Below, piece after piece: positions 1-5,218 of a DNA stretch of 5,225 bases. Below the pieces are notes generated by a model, which was not told the origin of the DNA, made no database searches, and saw only the letters and a program-made list of their open reading frames with translations. The position numbers and the translations under genes are program-made. Source of the DNA: Clostridiaceae bacterium (GTDB taxonomy: Bacteria > Bacillota > Clostridia > Oscillospirales > Butyricicoccaceae); assembly GCA_018383195.1 (NCBI GenBank), contig JAGZOP010000087.1, positions 1 through 5,225 on the forward strand. Direction: 5' to 3'. Position 1 is the first letter of the stretch. Each line of letters begins with the position of its first letter.

Positions 1-1
1 C

Positions 2-2521
2 GTCGGCATTACCGCCGACAACCCGCAGGATTTTTCCATTCGCGGCTATTCCGACGACCCGGAGAAACATATTGCCTTGCCTTATGAAATGGTATGCGCC
101 GCCGACGTGGACGAACTCAATTTTCTTGCGGCGCGGCTCGAACAGCTTGACCCCGCCGAGGTTGGCAAGCTGAACGCAGCTTTGCAGCAGAAAAACGGGC
201 TTGCAAATATTGGACAGGTAATTGACTTCACCTACAACGTGGATTTTTACGTCCATATCCCCGAAGTACATAACTACCACGATTTGGGCGACTATTACTT
301 AAATCAATCCGGCATGGTACAAATGCCCGAAGAATGGAAAGGCGGCATTGACCTTTCTACTTTTGGCAGGAACGCTGCCGCGCAGGAAAAAGGCGCGTTT
401 ACCGAGTACGGCTATATCGTGGAAAGCGGCGACGAGTGGGAACGGCAGTTTGAGGGGCGCGAAGTGCCGGAAGAATACCGCATTATGAGTTACCCGCAGC
501 CGGAGCGCGGCGAACAGGACAAAGCCTATATGGACGCAGCCGAAACGCAGCAAGCAGACGCACAGGCCGCAGAGCCGCAGCAGCCCCGCCCCGTCGTCCC
601 CATTATCCTTACTTCCGAAAAGCCCGCCGAAAAGGTAAAGGAGATCACCGCGCGTTTGGAACAGGGCGTACAGGCGATTTTTGACAGCGACCGCTACAAA
701 GAGTTTCTAACCGCTATGTCAAAGTTCCATGATTATAGTTTGAATAACACTATCCTAATTGCTATGCAGGGCGGCAATTTGGTAATGGGCTTCCGTCAAT
801 GGGAAAAGGAGTTTGACCGCCATGTAAAGAAAGGCGAGAAAGGCATTAAAATCTTTGCCCCCGCGCCCTACAAGGTGAAAAAGCTGGTTGATAAAATCGA
901 CCCCGAAACGAGAAAGCCCATGCTTGACCGCGAGGGAAAAGTGGTAAAGGAAGAAAAGGAAATCACCGTCCCCGCCTTTAAGGTTATAACCGTCTTTGAT
1001 ATTTCGCAGACCGAGGGCAAGGAGTTTCCCGACCTTTCCGTTAAACCGCTGCTTGCCGATGTGGAGCAGTACGAGGATTTTTTCGCCGCCCTTGAAAAAG
1101 CGTCCCCCGTCCCGATTGCATTTGAGCAGATCACAAACGGCGCAAATGGGTATTTCAGTTTGACCGACAAGCGTATTGCAATCAAAGAGGGCGTGAGTGA
1201 ATTACAGGCGGTAAAGACCGCCATTCACGAAATCGCCCATGCGAAGCTGCACGACGTAGACTTAAACGCCCCGCCGGAGCAGCAAAACCGCGTTGACCGC
1301 CATACCTGCGAGGTAGAAGCGGAAAGCGTCGCTTATACGGTTTGCCAGCATTTCGGCCTTGATACTTCCGATTACTCTTTCGGCTATGTGGCTGGTTGGA
1401 GCAGCGGCAAGGAAATGACCGAGTTAAAAGCGTCCCTTGAAACAATACAGACCACCGCAAAGGAACTCATTACCGAGATTGAGGGGCATTTTACCGAGTT
1501 GCAGCAGCAGCGGCAAGCCGAGCAGGAGCAGGGCGATACCTTTTCCATTTATCAGTTAAAGCGCGGGGACGAAACAAGGGACTTGCGCTTTGAGCCTTAT
1601 GACCGTCTGCAAGCGGCTGGACTTACCATTGACCGGGTAAATTATGAACTCGTCTATACTGCACCGCTTACAAAGGATATGACGCTGGGCGACATTTGGG
1701 AAAGGTTTAATATCGACCACCCCGCCGATTTCAAGGGGCATAGCCTTTCCGTTTCCGACATTGTTGTGCTTCATCAGAACGACGAGGACACCGCCCACTA
1801 TGTAGACAGTATCGGTTTTCAGCAAGTGCCGGAGTTTTTGCAGGAGCAGCAGACCCCCGTATTTGACAAGCTGCCGCCCGAACAGCAGCAAGCCTTGTCC
1901 GACACCGTACAAGACACTTTGCAAATGCTGGTTGACGCAGACAAGCGGATTTATGGCGACGTTACGGGCAAGACCCTTGAAGCAATCGCGGCGCAAGGAT
2001 ATTCCTACAAGGACGGGCAGCTTGAAAAGCAGCAGCCGGAAGCGACCCCCGACAGCCTTTTGACGGGTGAAACCGTTAGAACGCCGAGGGGCAATTTTCA
2101 TATTACCGATATGAGCCGTGAACAGATCGAAGCGGCGGGATTTGGTTTTCACCATGCGTCGGAGGACGGGAAGTATCTCATTATGGGGAATGGCACACAG
2201 GCTTATGCCATAGCCGCCGAGCAGCCGCAGCGGGATAATCCCTTAAAGCACGTCGAGGACACCATAGAGCAGAACGACAACAATTTTGACGGGCTTATCA
2301 ACAATACGCCGCAAACGCCCACCGTTGCAGATTTTGAGCAGCGGGCAAAGGCGGGGGAAGCGATTTCCGTTACCGACCTTGCAAAAGCGGTAAAAGCCGA
2401 GAAACGGGAACAGCCGCAGAAAAAACCGTCCATTTTGAAGAAGCTGGACGAATACAAGAAACAGGCGGCGCAGCAGCCGAAAGATAAACAGAAAGAGCAT
2501 AAAAAGGATTTGGAGGTTTGA
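2..2521 (+). CDS. Multidomain antirestriction protein: ArdA-like + ArdC-like/zincin + YodL + DUF4316-like (5' partial)
   Basis: The frame is open from base 2 to the TGA at 2519-2521, so the true start lies left of the window. A TTG at 77 is only the first possible internal start; residues below are numbered from it. About residues -25 to 140 resemble the ArdA family, a DNA-mimic inhibitor of type I restriction: an ELNFLAARL segment, then DLGDYYLNQSG, then TFGRNAAAQEKGAFTEYGYI, in the order usual for ArdA. A Gln/Ala/Pro-rich linker (about 155-172) follows. Residues 185-310 look like the ArdC N-terminal single-strand DNA-binding domain (SLNNTILIAMQ, VMGFRQWEKEF, KKGEKGIKIFAP). Residues 330-440 are its zinc-metallopeptidase-like part, with HEIAH at 384-388 and an acidic CEVEAES (411-417) as possible third ligand. 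After another Gln/Glu-rich linker (474-486), residues 487-590 resemble YodL. Residues 719-785 resemble DUF4316 (NPLKHVEDTIEQNDNNFDG), followed by a Lys-rich tail. The protein is acidic overall and shows no membrane segment. Its likely role is protecting incoming element DNA in the recipient. The domain order is clear to me; biochemical activity is inferred. Confidence 0.85.
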   Translation, partial: VGITADNPQDFSIRGYSDDPEKHIALPYEMVCAADVDELNFLAARLEQLDPAEVGKLNAALQQKNGLANIGQVIDFTYNVDFYVHIPEVHNYHDLGDYYLNQSGMVQMPEEWKGGIDLSTFGRNAAAQEKGAFTEYGYIVESGDEWERQFEGREVPEEYRIMSYPQPERGEQDKAYMDAAETQQADAQAAEPQQPRPVVPIILTSEKPAEKVKEITARLEQGVQAIFDSDRYKEFLTAMSKFHDYSLNNTILIAMQGGNLVMGFRQWEKEFDRHVKKGEKGIKIFAPAPYKVKKLVDKIDPETRKPMLDREGKVVKEEKEITVPAFKVITVFDISQTEGKEFPDLSVKPLLADVEQYEDFFAALEKASPVPIAFEQITNGANGYFSLTDKRIAIKEGVSELQAVKTAIHEIAHAKLHDVDLNAPPEQQNRVDRHTCEVEAESVAYTVCQHFGLDTSDYSFGYVAGWSSGKEMTELKASLETIQTTAKELITEIEGHFTELQQQRQAEQEQGDTFSIYQLKRGDETRDLRFEPYDRLQAAGLTIDRVNYELVYTAPLTKDMTLGDIWERFNIDHPADFKGHSLSVSDIVVLHQNDEDTAHYVDSIGFQQVPEFLQEQQTPVFDKLPPEQQQALSDTVQDTLQMLVDADKRIYGDVTGKTLEAIAAQGYSYKDGQLEKQQPEATPDSLLTGETVRTPRGNFHITDMSREQIEAAGFGFHHASEDGKYLIMGNGTQAYAIAAEQPQRDNPLKHVEDTIEQNDNNFDGLINNTPQTPTVADFEQRAKAGEAISVTDLAKAVKAEKREQPQKKPSILKKLDEYKKQAAQQPKDKQKEHKKDLEV
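2512..2516 (+). promoter_or_regulatory. Shine-Dalgarno of the TTRAP-like gene
   Basis: GGAGG lies inside the last codons of the upstream antirestriction gene, 9 nt before the ATG at 2526. Together with the 4-nt gap between the two genes it supports that start and suggests co-transcription, possibly with translational coupling. Confidence 0.75.
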
Positions 2522-2525
2522 TAGC

Positions 2526-2735
2526 ATGAATACCCGCTTTACCATTGAGGAAGAAAACATTGTTGCGATCTACGCCGAGGACAGCCGGGAAACAACGCTT
2601 GAAAATATCCTTGCCGCCATGCCCTACATGGACGAGGATATGCGCCAGCTTGCCGCCGCAGCGGTGAACAAGCTGCAAGCCATGACGGACAGCGAGTTTT
2701 CCGAAAGGGAGTTTATCTTGACCGACGAGGAATAG
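2526..2735 (+). CDS. Small TTRAP-family (transposon-transfer assisting) protein
   Basis: This is a 69-residue acidic protein opening with MNTRFTIEEENIVAIY. That opening and the later pattern (a helical middle with DEDMRQLAAAAVNKLQAM, then an acidic C-terminus ending FILTDEE) fit the TTRAP family, named putative transposon-transfer assisting proteins, found in conjugative elements of Clostridia. The length is normal for the family. No molecular function has been shown for it as far as I know; the name rests on genomic association with transfer genes. It has no signal peptide or membrane segment, so it is probably cytosolic. The start is set by GGAGG 9 nt upstream. It begins 4 nt after the stop of the antirestriction gene and ends 8 nt before a strong terminator, so it is the last gene of this plus-strand operon. 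The family call is fairly sure; the role is unknown. Confidence 0.75.
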   Translation: MNTRFTIEEENIVAIYAEDSRETTLENILAAMPYMDEDMRQLAAAAVNKLQAMTDSEFSEREFILTDEE

Positions 2736-2743
2736 CCCATAGA

Positions 2744-2794
2744 GAACAGGGGCGCGGTTGCCGATTTCCGGCACCGCGCCCCTGTTCTTTTTTT
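2744..2794 (+). terminator. Strong intrinsic terminator after the antirestriction/TTRAP operon
   Basis: A 15-bp perfect GC-rich stem (GAACAGGGGCGCGGT, 2744-2758, with ACCGCGCCCCTGTTC, 2773-2787) continues past one bulged T (2759) with four more pairs, GCCG/CGGC, around an ATTTC loop. Seven T residues follow directly (2788-2794). On the opposite strand the stem is not followed by a T tract, so it should stop only plus-strand transcripts. Confidence 0.93.
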
Positions 2795-2936
2795 GTCCTT
2801 GCGTGGACAATTAGAAAGCCGTTTTTGCGGGTTTGAATATACTTTATCGTCTATGTCGTTTTCATGCGCTGGAAGCCGCAGAAACACAGGCGTTTTCAGC
2901 CCTTAACATTCCACTTGCCACCCCATGTTTTGCGCC
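2795..2936. other. Non-coding gap between convergent operons
   Basis: These 142 bp lie between the plus-strand terminator and the relaxase stop codon. I see no convincing small gene, no RNA gene and no good terminator for the minus-strand relaxase transcript. The only secondary structures are short stems, such as GTCC/GGAC at 2795-2808 and CCG/CGG around 2819-2830, too weak to call. Confidence 0.5.
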
Positions 2937-4271
2937 TTATCGCTCCTGCTCCCGCGCCCTGCTTTGGGACGGGTAAAGAATACTATCGACGTTCTTTTTG
3001 ACAACGCCGTATTCCTGCATTTGCTTCTTGGCTTGCCGATAATCTTCATACAATTTGGTTTTCCTGTCGTTTAAGCTTCTATACTCCTTGCGCAGCGCGG
3101 CGAGATCGGGCAGCTTCTTTATCTGCATTTCCTTTAATGCCCTTGCCGCAGCTTCAAACAGGATAATTTCGCTTTCATGCCCCCGCAGATACTTTTCCTT
3201 GTCCGGCGATTTTCGGTATTCATCGTAAATCGGTTTTAACTGTCGGTATGTGGTGGTGTGCTTGATAAGCAGCGACAAATCAGACATACGCTGTTCCACT
3301 TCCTTAACCGCCTTTGCCGCCGCGTCATGAGCGGTCATAATATCGGCTATCTTGCTTTCAAGTTCGCTATAATACTCAATCTTGTTTTCGGTTAGGAAGT
3401 TCATGCTTTTAGCAGCCTGTTTCAGATTATGGATTTTTGCCCACCGTTCATAGCCCGCCGACTGTTGGGCTTTGATACTGTTTTCAAGATCGACGACAAG
3501 CCGGATTTTCTTATCTTCCCGCAGCGTTTTTGTTTTGGCAACATACACGCCCTTGATACGCTCCTTTATCGCTTCTTCCGTATAGGCCGCGCCGAGCGTC
3601 TTTGTGCGGGTAAACCGTTCCTGTCCGGCAGCGCGAAAGGAAATGTATTTGCCCTGTTTGATTTCATACCCCATTTCCTGCAAGCGGCGCAGCAGTTCGT
3701 CAAAATCTTTCACTTGGGGAATGAGAGTATCTATCGCCGTTTTCAGCTTTGCTTTGTAGCTTGTCCCTTGCTTTTCGGCGGTGTATTCTGCATAGCTTTT
3801 TCCCTTGTCCTGTCCCGGTACGACGACGGATAGCCCATGCTCTTTACATATCCTGTCGCTGGTGCGCCGGATAAAATGATAGCTTTGTTTGTTGGAATGG
3901 TACTTTTTGTAGTCAACGAAGCTAACCGCATTGAAAATCAAGTGATTATGCAGATGGTCTTTATCGACGTGGGTTGTCAAAACAAACTCATACTTGCCGC
4001 CTAACACCGCTTGCGCAAGTTCCATGCCGATTTTGTGCGCTTCTTCCGGCGTGGTTTCTCCCACCGCAAAGGATTGTATCAAGTGCCGCCCTAAATGGGT
4101 GCCGCGATCTCCGGCAGCTTCCCGCGTCCATGCAAACTCTATATCGGCGGTTTCCAGCCCGCAGCCGAAAGAGGACGCAAGCAGTTTCCCGTCCGTCTTT
4201 TCGGGATTTAAGATATAGTCTATTGCGGCCTTTAAGGTTGATTTAATAGGGTGCGTCTTTGTAACCGCCAT
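2937..4271 (-). CDS. MobP-type relaxase / mobilization nuclease
   Basis: A 444-residue protein of the Relaxase (MobA/VirD2) family, which nicks one strand at oriT through a tyrosine, stays bound to the 5' end and leads it into the recipient. The N-terminal catalytic domain holds AIDYILNPEKT with Tyr19 as the likely nucleophile, THLGRHLIQSF (58-68), and the metal-binding motif HVDKDHLHNH (101-110: His101, His106, His108, with Asn109-His110), followed by LIFNAVSF. All expected motifs are present, so the enzyme looks intact. Residues about 185-240 form a conserved-looking second part (FDELLRRLQEMGYEIKQGKY). From about 300 to 425 the sequence is charged, helical and probably coiled-coil, a likely contact region for MobC or a coupling protein. 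The ATG at 4271 lies inside mobC (40-bp overlap, different frame) behind AAAGGCGGTG at 4289-4280. The length is typical for Clostridia elements. The family is certain; the substrate oriT is inferred to be the palindromic region upstream of mobC. Confidence 0.95.
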   Translation of the reverse strand: MAVTKTHPIKSTLKAAIDYILNPEKTDGKLLASSFGCGLETADIEFAWTREAAGDRGTHLGRHLIQSFAVGETTPEEAHKIGMELAQAVLGGKYEFVLTTHVDKDHLHNHLIFNAVSFVDYKKYHSNKQSYHFIRRTSDRICKEHGLSVVVPGQDKGKSYAEYTAEKQGTSYKAKLKTAIDTLIPQVKDFDELLRRLQEMGYEIKQGKYISFRAAGQERFTRTKTLGAAYTEEAIKERIKGVYVAKTKTLREDKKIRLVVDLENSIKAQQSAGYERWAKIHNLKQAAKSMNFLTENKIEYYSELESKIADIMTAHDAAAKAVKEVEQRMSDLSLLIKHTTTYRQLKPIYDEYRKSPDKEKYLRGHESEIILFEAAARALKEMQIKKLPDLAALRKEYRSLNDRKTKLYEDYRQAKKQMQEYGVVKKNVDSILYPSQSRAREQER

Positions 4272-4561
4272 ATCTCGTCCACCGCCTTTTTAATGTCCTC
4301 TATATCCTGCCTGTAAACCGTCCCCGTCGCATTGGCGCGTTTTGCAATTTGGTTGATGTTCCGGCTCACCGCTTGCAGTTCCCGGATATATGCTTTTGTG
4401 TCGCTTCGGTCAACGACAAGAATATACCCGTCTATCGCCATTTTACGGAAGTATGCCCCATACTGCTTTATGGGAAGCTGCTTCATCTTCTCGTCGATCA
4501 GCCGCTTTTCTTCTTCCGTAACGTAAAACTTCATCTGTATATTTCTCTTTCGGTTTTCCAT
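4232..4561 (-). CDS. mobC: MobC-like relaxosome accessory protein
   Basis: A 109-residue basic protein. Residues 6-50 (RNIQMKFYVTEEEKRLIDEK and following) look like a ribbon-helix-helix DNA-binding fold: a short strand, then two helices. Residues 57-98 carry the MobC signature: ELQAVSRNINQIAKRANATG followed by a helix. In MOBP systems MobC binds oriT, helps melt the nick region and recruits the relaxase; some homologues also repress their own promoter. It is the first gene of a two-gene unit whose second gene, the relaxase, overlaps its last 40 bp. The ATG at 4561 has AAAGGCGGTG 5 nt upstream, a slightly short but workable spacing. The promoter-like element at 4594-4602 lies about 35 bp upstream. 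The length is typical of small Bacillota MobC proteins. The call is firm by sequence and by neighbour; binding to the adjacent palindromes is inferred. Confidence 0.9.
   Translation of the reverse strand: MENRKRNIQMKFYVTEEEKRLIDEKMKQLPIKQYGAYFRKMAIDGYILVVDRSDTKAYIRELQAVSRNINQIAKRANATGTVYRQDIEDIKKAVDEIWRLQRRTLLNQP
4280..4289 (-). promoter_or_regulatory. Shine-Dalgarno of the relaxase, inside mobC
   Basis: Read on the minus strand, AAAGGCGGTG differs from the consensus AAAGGAGGTG by one base and ends 8 nt before the relaxase ATG at 4271. The same 10-mer precedes mobC. It overlaps the mobC codons for Lys-Lys-Ala-Val, so the relaxase is probably translated in coupling with MobC. Confidence 0.7.
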
Positions 4562-4566
4562 TTCCG

Positions 4567-4576
4567 CACCGCCTTT
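4567..4576 (-). promoter_or_regulatory. Shine-Dalgarno of mobC, inside an inverted repeat
   Basis: Minus-strand AAAGGCGGTG ends 5 nt before the mobC ATG. Most of it lies in the 13-bp repeat arm at 4568-4580, whose partner arm is at 4663-4675. A transcript carrying both arms could therefore hide this site. Confidence 0.65.
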
Positions 4577-4588
4577 CGGTATAAGGGT

Positions 4589-4603
4589 TTGGGATTATCC
4601 CAA
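4589..4603. repeat. Perfect 15-bp palindrome over the mobC promoter
   Basis: TTGGGATTATCCCAA has 7-bp arms around a single central base. On the minus strand it contains the extended -10 element TGGGATAAT, so a dimer bound here would block RNA polymerase. Ribbon-helix-helix proteins such as MobC, or the Xre protein, are candidate ligands. Confidence 0.7.
4594..4602 (-). promoter_or_regulatory. Extended -10 promoter of mobC-relaxase
   Basis: On the minus strand TGGGATAAT reads as an extended -10 (TG, one base, GATAAT). GATAAT matches TATAAT at five of six positions. No good -35 hexamer lies 16-18 bp upstream, which an extended -10 can tolerate. Transcription would start near 4587 and leave a leader of about 26 nt containing the mobC ribosome binding site but only one arm of the 13-bp repeat. 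Confidence 0.5.
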
Positions 4604-4615
4604 CAAGCATTTTCC

Positions 4616-4635
4616 GCAAACGGGTACTCGTTTGC
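4616..4635. repeat. Near-perfect 20-bp palindrome
   Basis: GCAAACG (4616-4622) pairs perfectly with CGTTTGC (4629-4635); the six central bases GGTACT contain GTAC, so only one base pair of the full 20 bp is broken. A palindrome beside the relaxase operon is what relaxases and their accessory proteins often bind at oriT. It is too far from a T tract to act as a terminator. Confidence 0.75.
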
Positions 4636-4706
4636 TGTGCTTGCTATCTACTCCATACCCCCACCGAAAGGCGGTATTTGTTGCGCGTTCCTTTGATTTT
4701 GGACGC

Positions 4707-4740
4707 AAAAAAAGATTGCAGCCGCCATGCGCTGCAATCT
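4707..4740 (-). terminator. Intrinsic terminator of the Xre regulator gene
   Basis: Arms AGATTGCAGC (4713-4722) and GCTGCAATCT (4731-4740) pair perfectly. Two further GC pairs (4724-4725 with 4729-4730) extend the stem past a bulged C around a CAT loop. On the minus strand the stem is followed by six T residues (4712-4707). It begins 22 bp after the regulator's stop codon and separates that gene from mobC. Confidence 0.88.
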
Positions 4741-4762
4741 CCCGATTTCTCATATTGTGAGG

Positions 4763-5119
4763 TTAATCCTCTGCTTTTTCGACTTCCGTTATCTCCCTTG
4801 CTGTTGCGGTTACAATCCGTATGCCTTTATCGCTCATACCGTCCAGCAGCGCGTCAAGCTGCCGCCGCCCGGTGGATTTCTCCGCATTGCTGTTCGGGAA
4901 GAAAAATTGATCTACCGAAATATGATACCGGGTTACAAGGTCATAGAATACCTGTAAACTCGGCTGTTGTCCCTTGTTCTCGATATTCGCAAGGTAGCGC
5001 GGGGAAATATATAACTCGTCGCTTACCTTTTTGCGGCTCTCGCCGTATTCATTTCTCGCGGCTTTTATAGCTGCCCCGAAAGCCTTAAAGTCGTACAATG
5101 GTACGGGTCTTTTTGCCAT
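4763..5119 (-). CDS. Xre-family helix-turn-helix transcriptional regulator
   Basis: A protein of 118 residues from the ATG at 5119, or 120 from the ATG at 5125. With 120-residue numbering, residues 15-74 form a Cro/C1-type helix-turn-helix: FGAAIKAARNEYGESRKKVS, then YISPRYLANIENKGQQPSLQ as the turn and recognition helix, then FYDLVTRYHISVDQFFFP. The C-terminal part (RRQLDALLDGMSDKGIRIVT) is a helical extension common in regulators of Clostridia elements and probably helps dimerization. There is no peptidase or ligand domain, so it is not a LexA/CI-type self-cleaving repressor. I prefer the start at 5119 because GGGTGA (5131-5126) lies 6 nt before it but directly abuts the ATG at 5125. It is a single-gene unit with its own terminator, upstream of the mob operon and divergent from a promoter-like hexamer at the right edge. 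It likely represses its own promoter and the divergent one. The family is sure, the targets are inferred. Confidence 0.9.
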   Translation of the reverse strand: MAKRPVPLYDFKAFGAAIKAARNEYGESRKKVSDELYISPRYLANIENKGQQPSLQVFYDLVTRYHISVDQFFFPNSNAEKSTGRRQLDALLDGMSDKGIRIVTATAREITEVEKAED

Positions 5120-5130
5120 TTTCATTCACC

Positions 5131-5146
5131 CTGTTACATTTTACAG
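5131..5146. promoter_or_regulatory. Operator-like dyad before the Xre gene
   Basis: CTGTTACATTTTACAG is a 16-bp imperfect palindrome (six of eight positions match) between the two possible ribosome binding sites of the regulator gene. Xre repressors often bind such sites near their own start. The position also allows an RNA-level role, so the call is tentative. Confidence 0.3.
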
Positions 5147-5162
5147 TTCACCTTTCTTTTTG

Positions 5163-5185
5163 GATATGTCCACACAATTCATATC
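5163..5185. promoter_or_regulatory. Inverted hexamers in the divergent region
   Basis: GATATG (5163-5168) and CATATC (5180-5185) are exact reverse complements with 11 bp between them, so their centres are 17 bp apart. They lie between the Xre gene and the plus-strand TTGACA, which suits an operator serving both directions. I found no convincing -35/-10 pair for the Xre gene itself here. Confidence 0.3.
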
Positions 5186-5212
5186 ATTAGGTTAAATACT
5201 TCCTGTTGTGTA

Positions 5213-5218
5213 TTGACA
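5213..5218 (+). promoter_or_regulatory. -35 hexamer of a divergent promoter running out of the window
   Basis: TTGACA is a perfect sigma-A -35 hexamer. The matching -10 would fall near 5236, beyond the right edge, so the promoter cannot be confirmed. It would drive a plus-strand gene divergent from the Xre regulator. Confidence 0.4.

Larger units (their letters stand above)
4568..4675. repeat. 13-bp perfect inverted repeat bracketing the mobC control region
   Basis: ACCGCCTTTCGGT at 4568-4580 is the exact reverse complement of ACCGAAAGGCGGT at 4663-4675, with 82 bp between the arms. Each arm is also a small hairpin by itself (ACCG/CGGT around five bases). Both palindromes and the promoter-like hexamer lie between the arms. 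Confidence 0.85.
4562..4680. other. Candidate origin of transfer (oriT)
   Basis: This non-coding stretch directly upstream of mobC-relaxase is where MOBP elements, including the Tn1549 family, usually carry oriT. It holds a perfect 7+1+7 palindrome, TTGGGATTATCCCAA (4589-4603), and a near-perfect 20-bp palindrome GCAAACGGGTACTCGTTTGC (4616-4635, one mismatched pair, centre GTAC). A 13-bp inverted repeat surrounds both. I recognise no specific nick-site consensus, so strand and nick position are not assigned. The location is well supported by context; function is inferred. Confidence 0.6.

Noticed and set aside
77..79. TTG as the start codon of the antirestriction gene.
   Set aside because: The frame is open back to base 2, the ArdA-like similarity appears to continue upstream, and no ribosome binding site precedes the TTG. 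The gene is cut by the window edge.
868..1460. Minus-strand open frames of 118 and 92 codons opposite the ArdC-like part.
   Set aside because: They are antisense to the well-supported metallopeptidase region, rich in Ser/Arg in the way of non-coding shadows, and lack ribosome binding sites I could trust.
1501..1535. CAG/GAG-rich tract that looks like a short tandem repeat.
   Set aside because: It encodes a Gln/Glu-rich linker between the zincin and YodL-like domains; the units are irregular, so this is biased composition and not a real repeat array.
1556..2155. A 199-codon open frame on the minus strand inside the antirestriction gene.
   Set aside because: It lies fully opposite a gene with clear domain similarity, shows no recognisable domain and has a composition expected from the reverse of GC-rich coding sequence.
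2795..2808. Short hairpin GTCC/GGAC directly after the plus-strand terminator.
   Set aside because: Four base pairs are easily found by chance, and it is not followed by a T tract in either direction.
2370..2810. A minus-strand open frame of 146 codons covering the TTRAP-like gene and the end of the antirestriction gene.
   Set aside because: It begins inside the hairpin-terminator region and runs antisense to two supported genes; no domain is recognisable.
3429..3833. A 134-codon plus-strand frame inside the relaxase gene.
   Set aside because: It is antisense to the conserved relaxase sequence, and its Phe/Leu-rich composition is what reverse reading of Lys/Glu-rich coding sequence gives.
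4562..4680. The repeats upstream of mobC as a CRISPR array or a riboswitch.
   Set aside because: There are only two 13-bp arms in inverted order, with no regular spacers, and no known riboswitch core is recognisable.
4678..5070. A 130-codon plus-strand frame opposite the Xre regulator.
   Set aside because: It runs across the regulator's terminator and is antisense to an intact helix-turn-helix gene; there is no recognisable domain.
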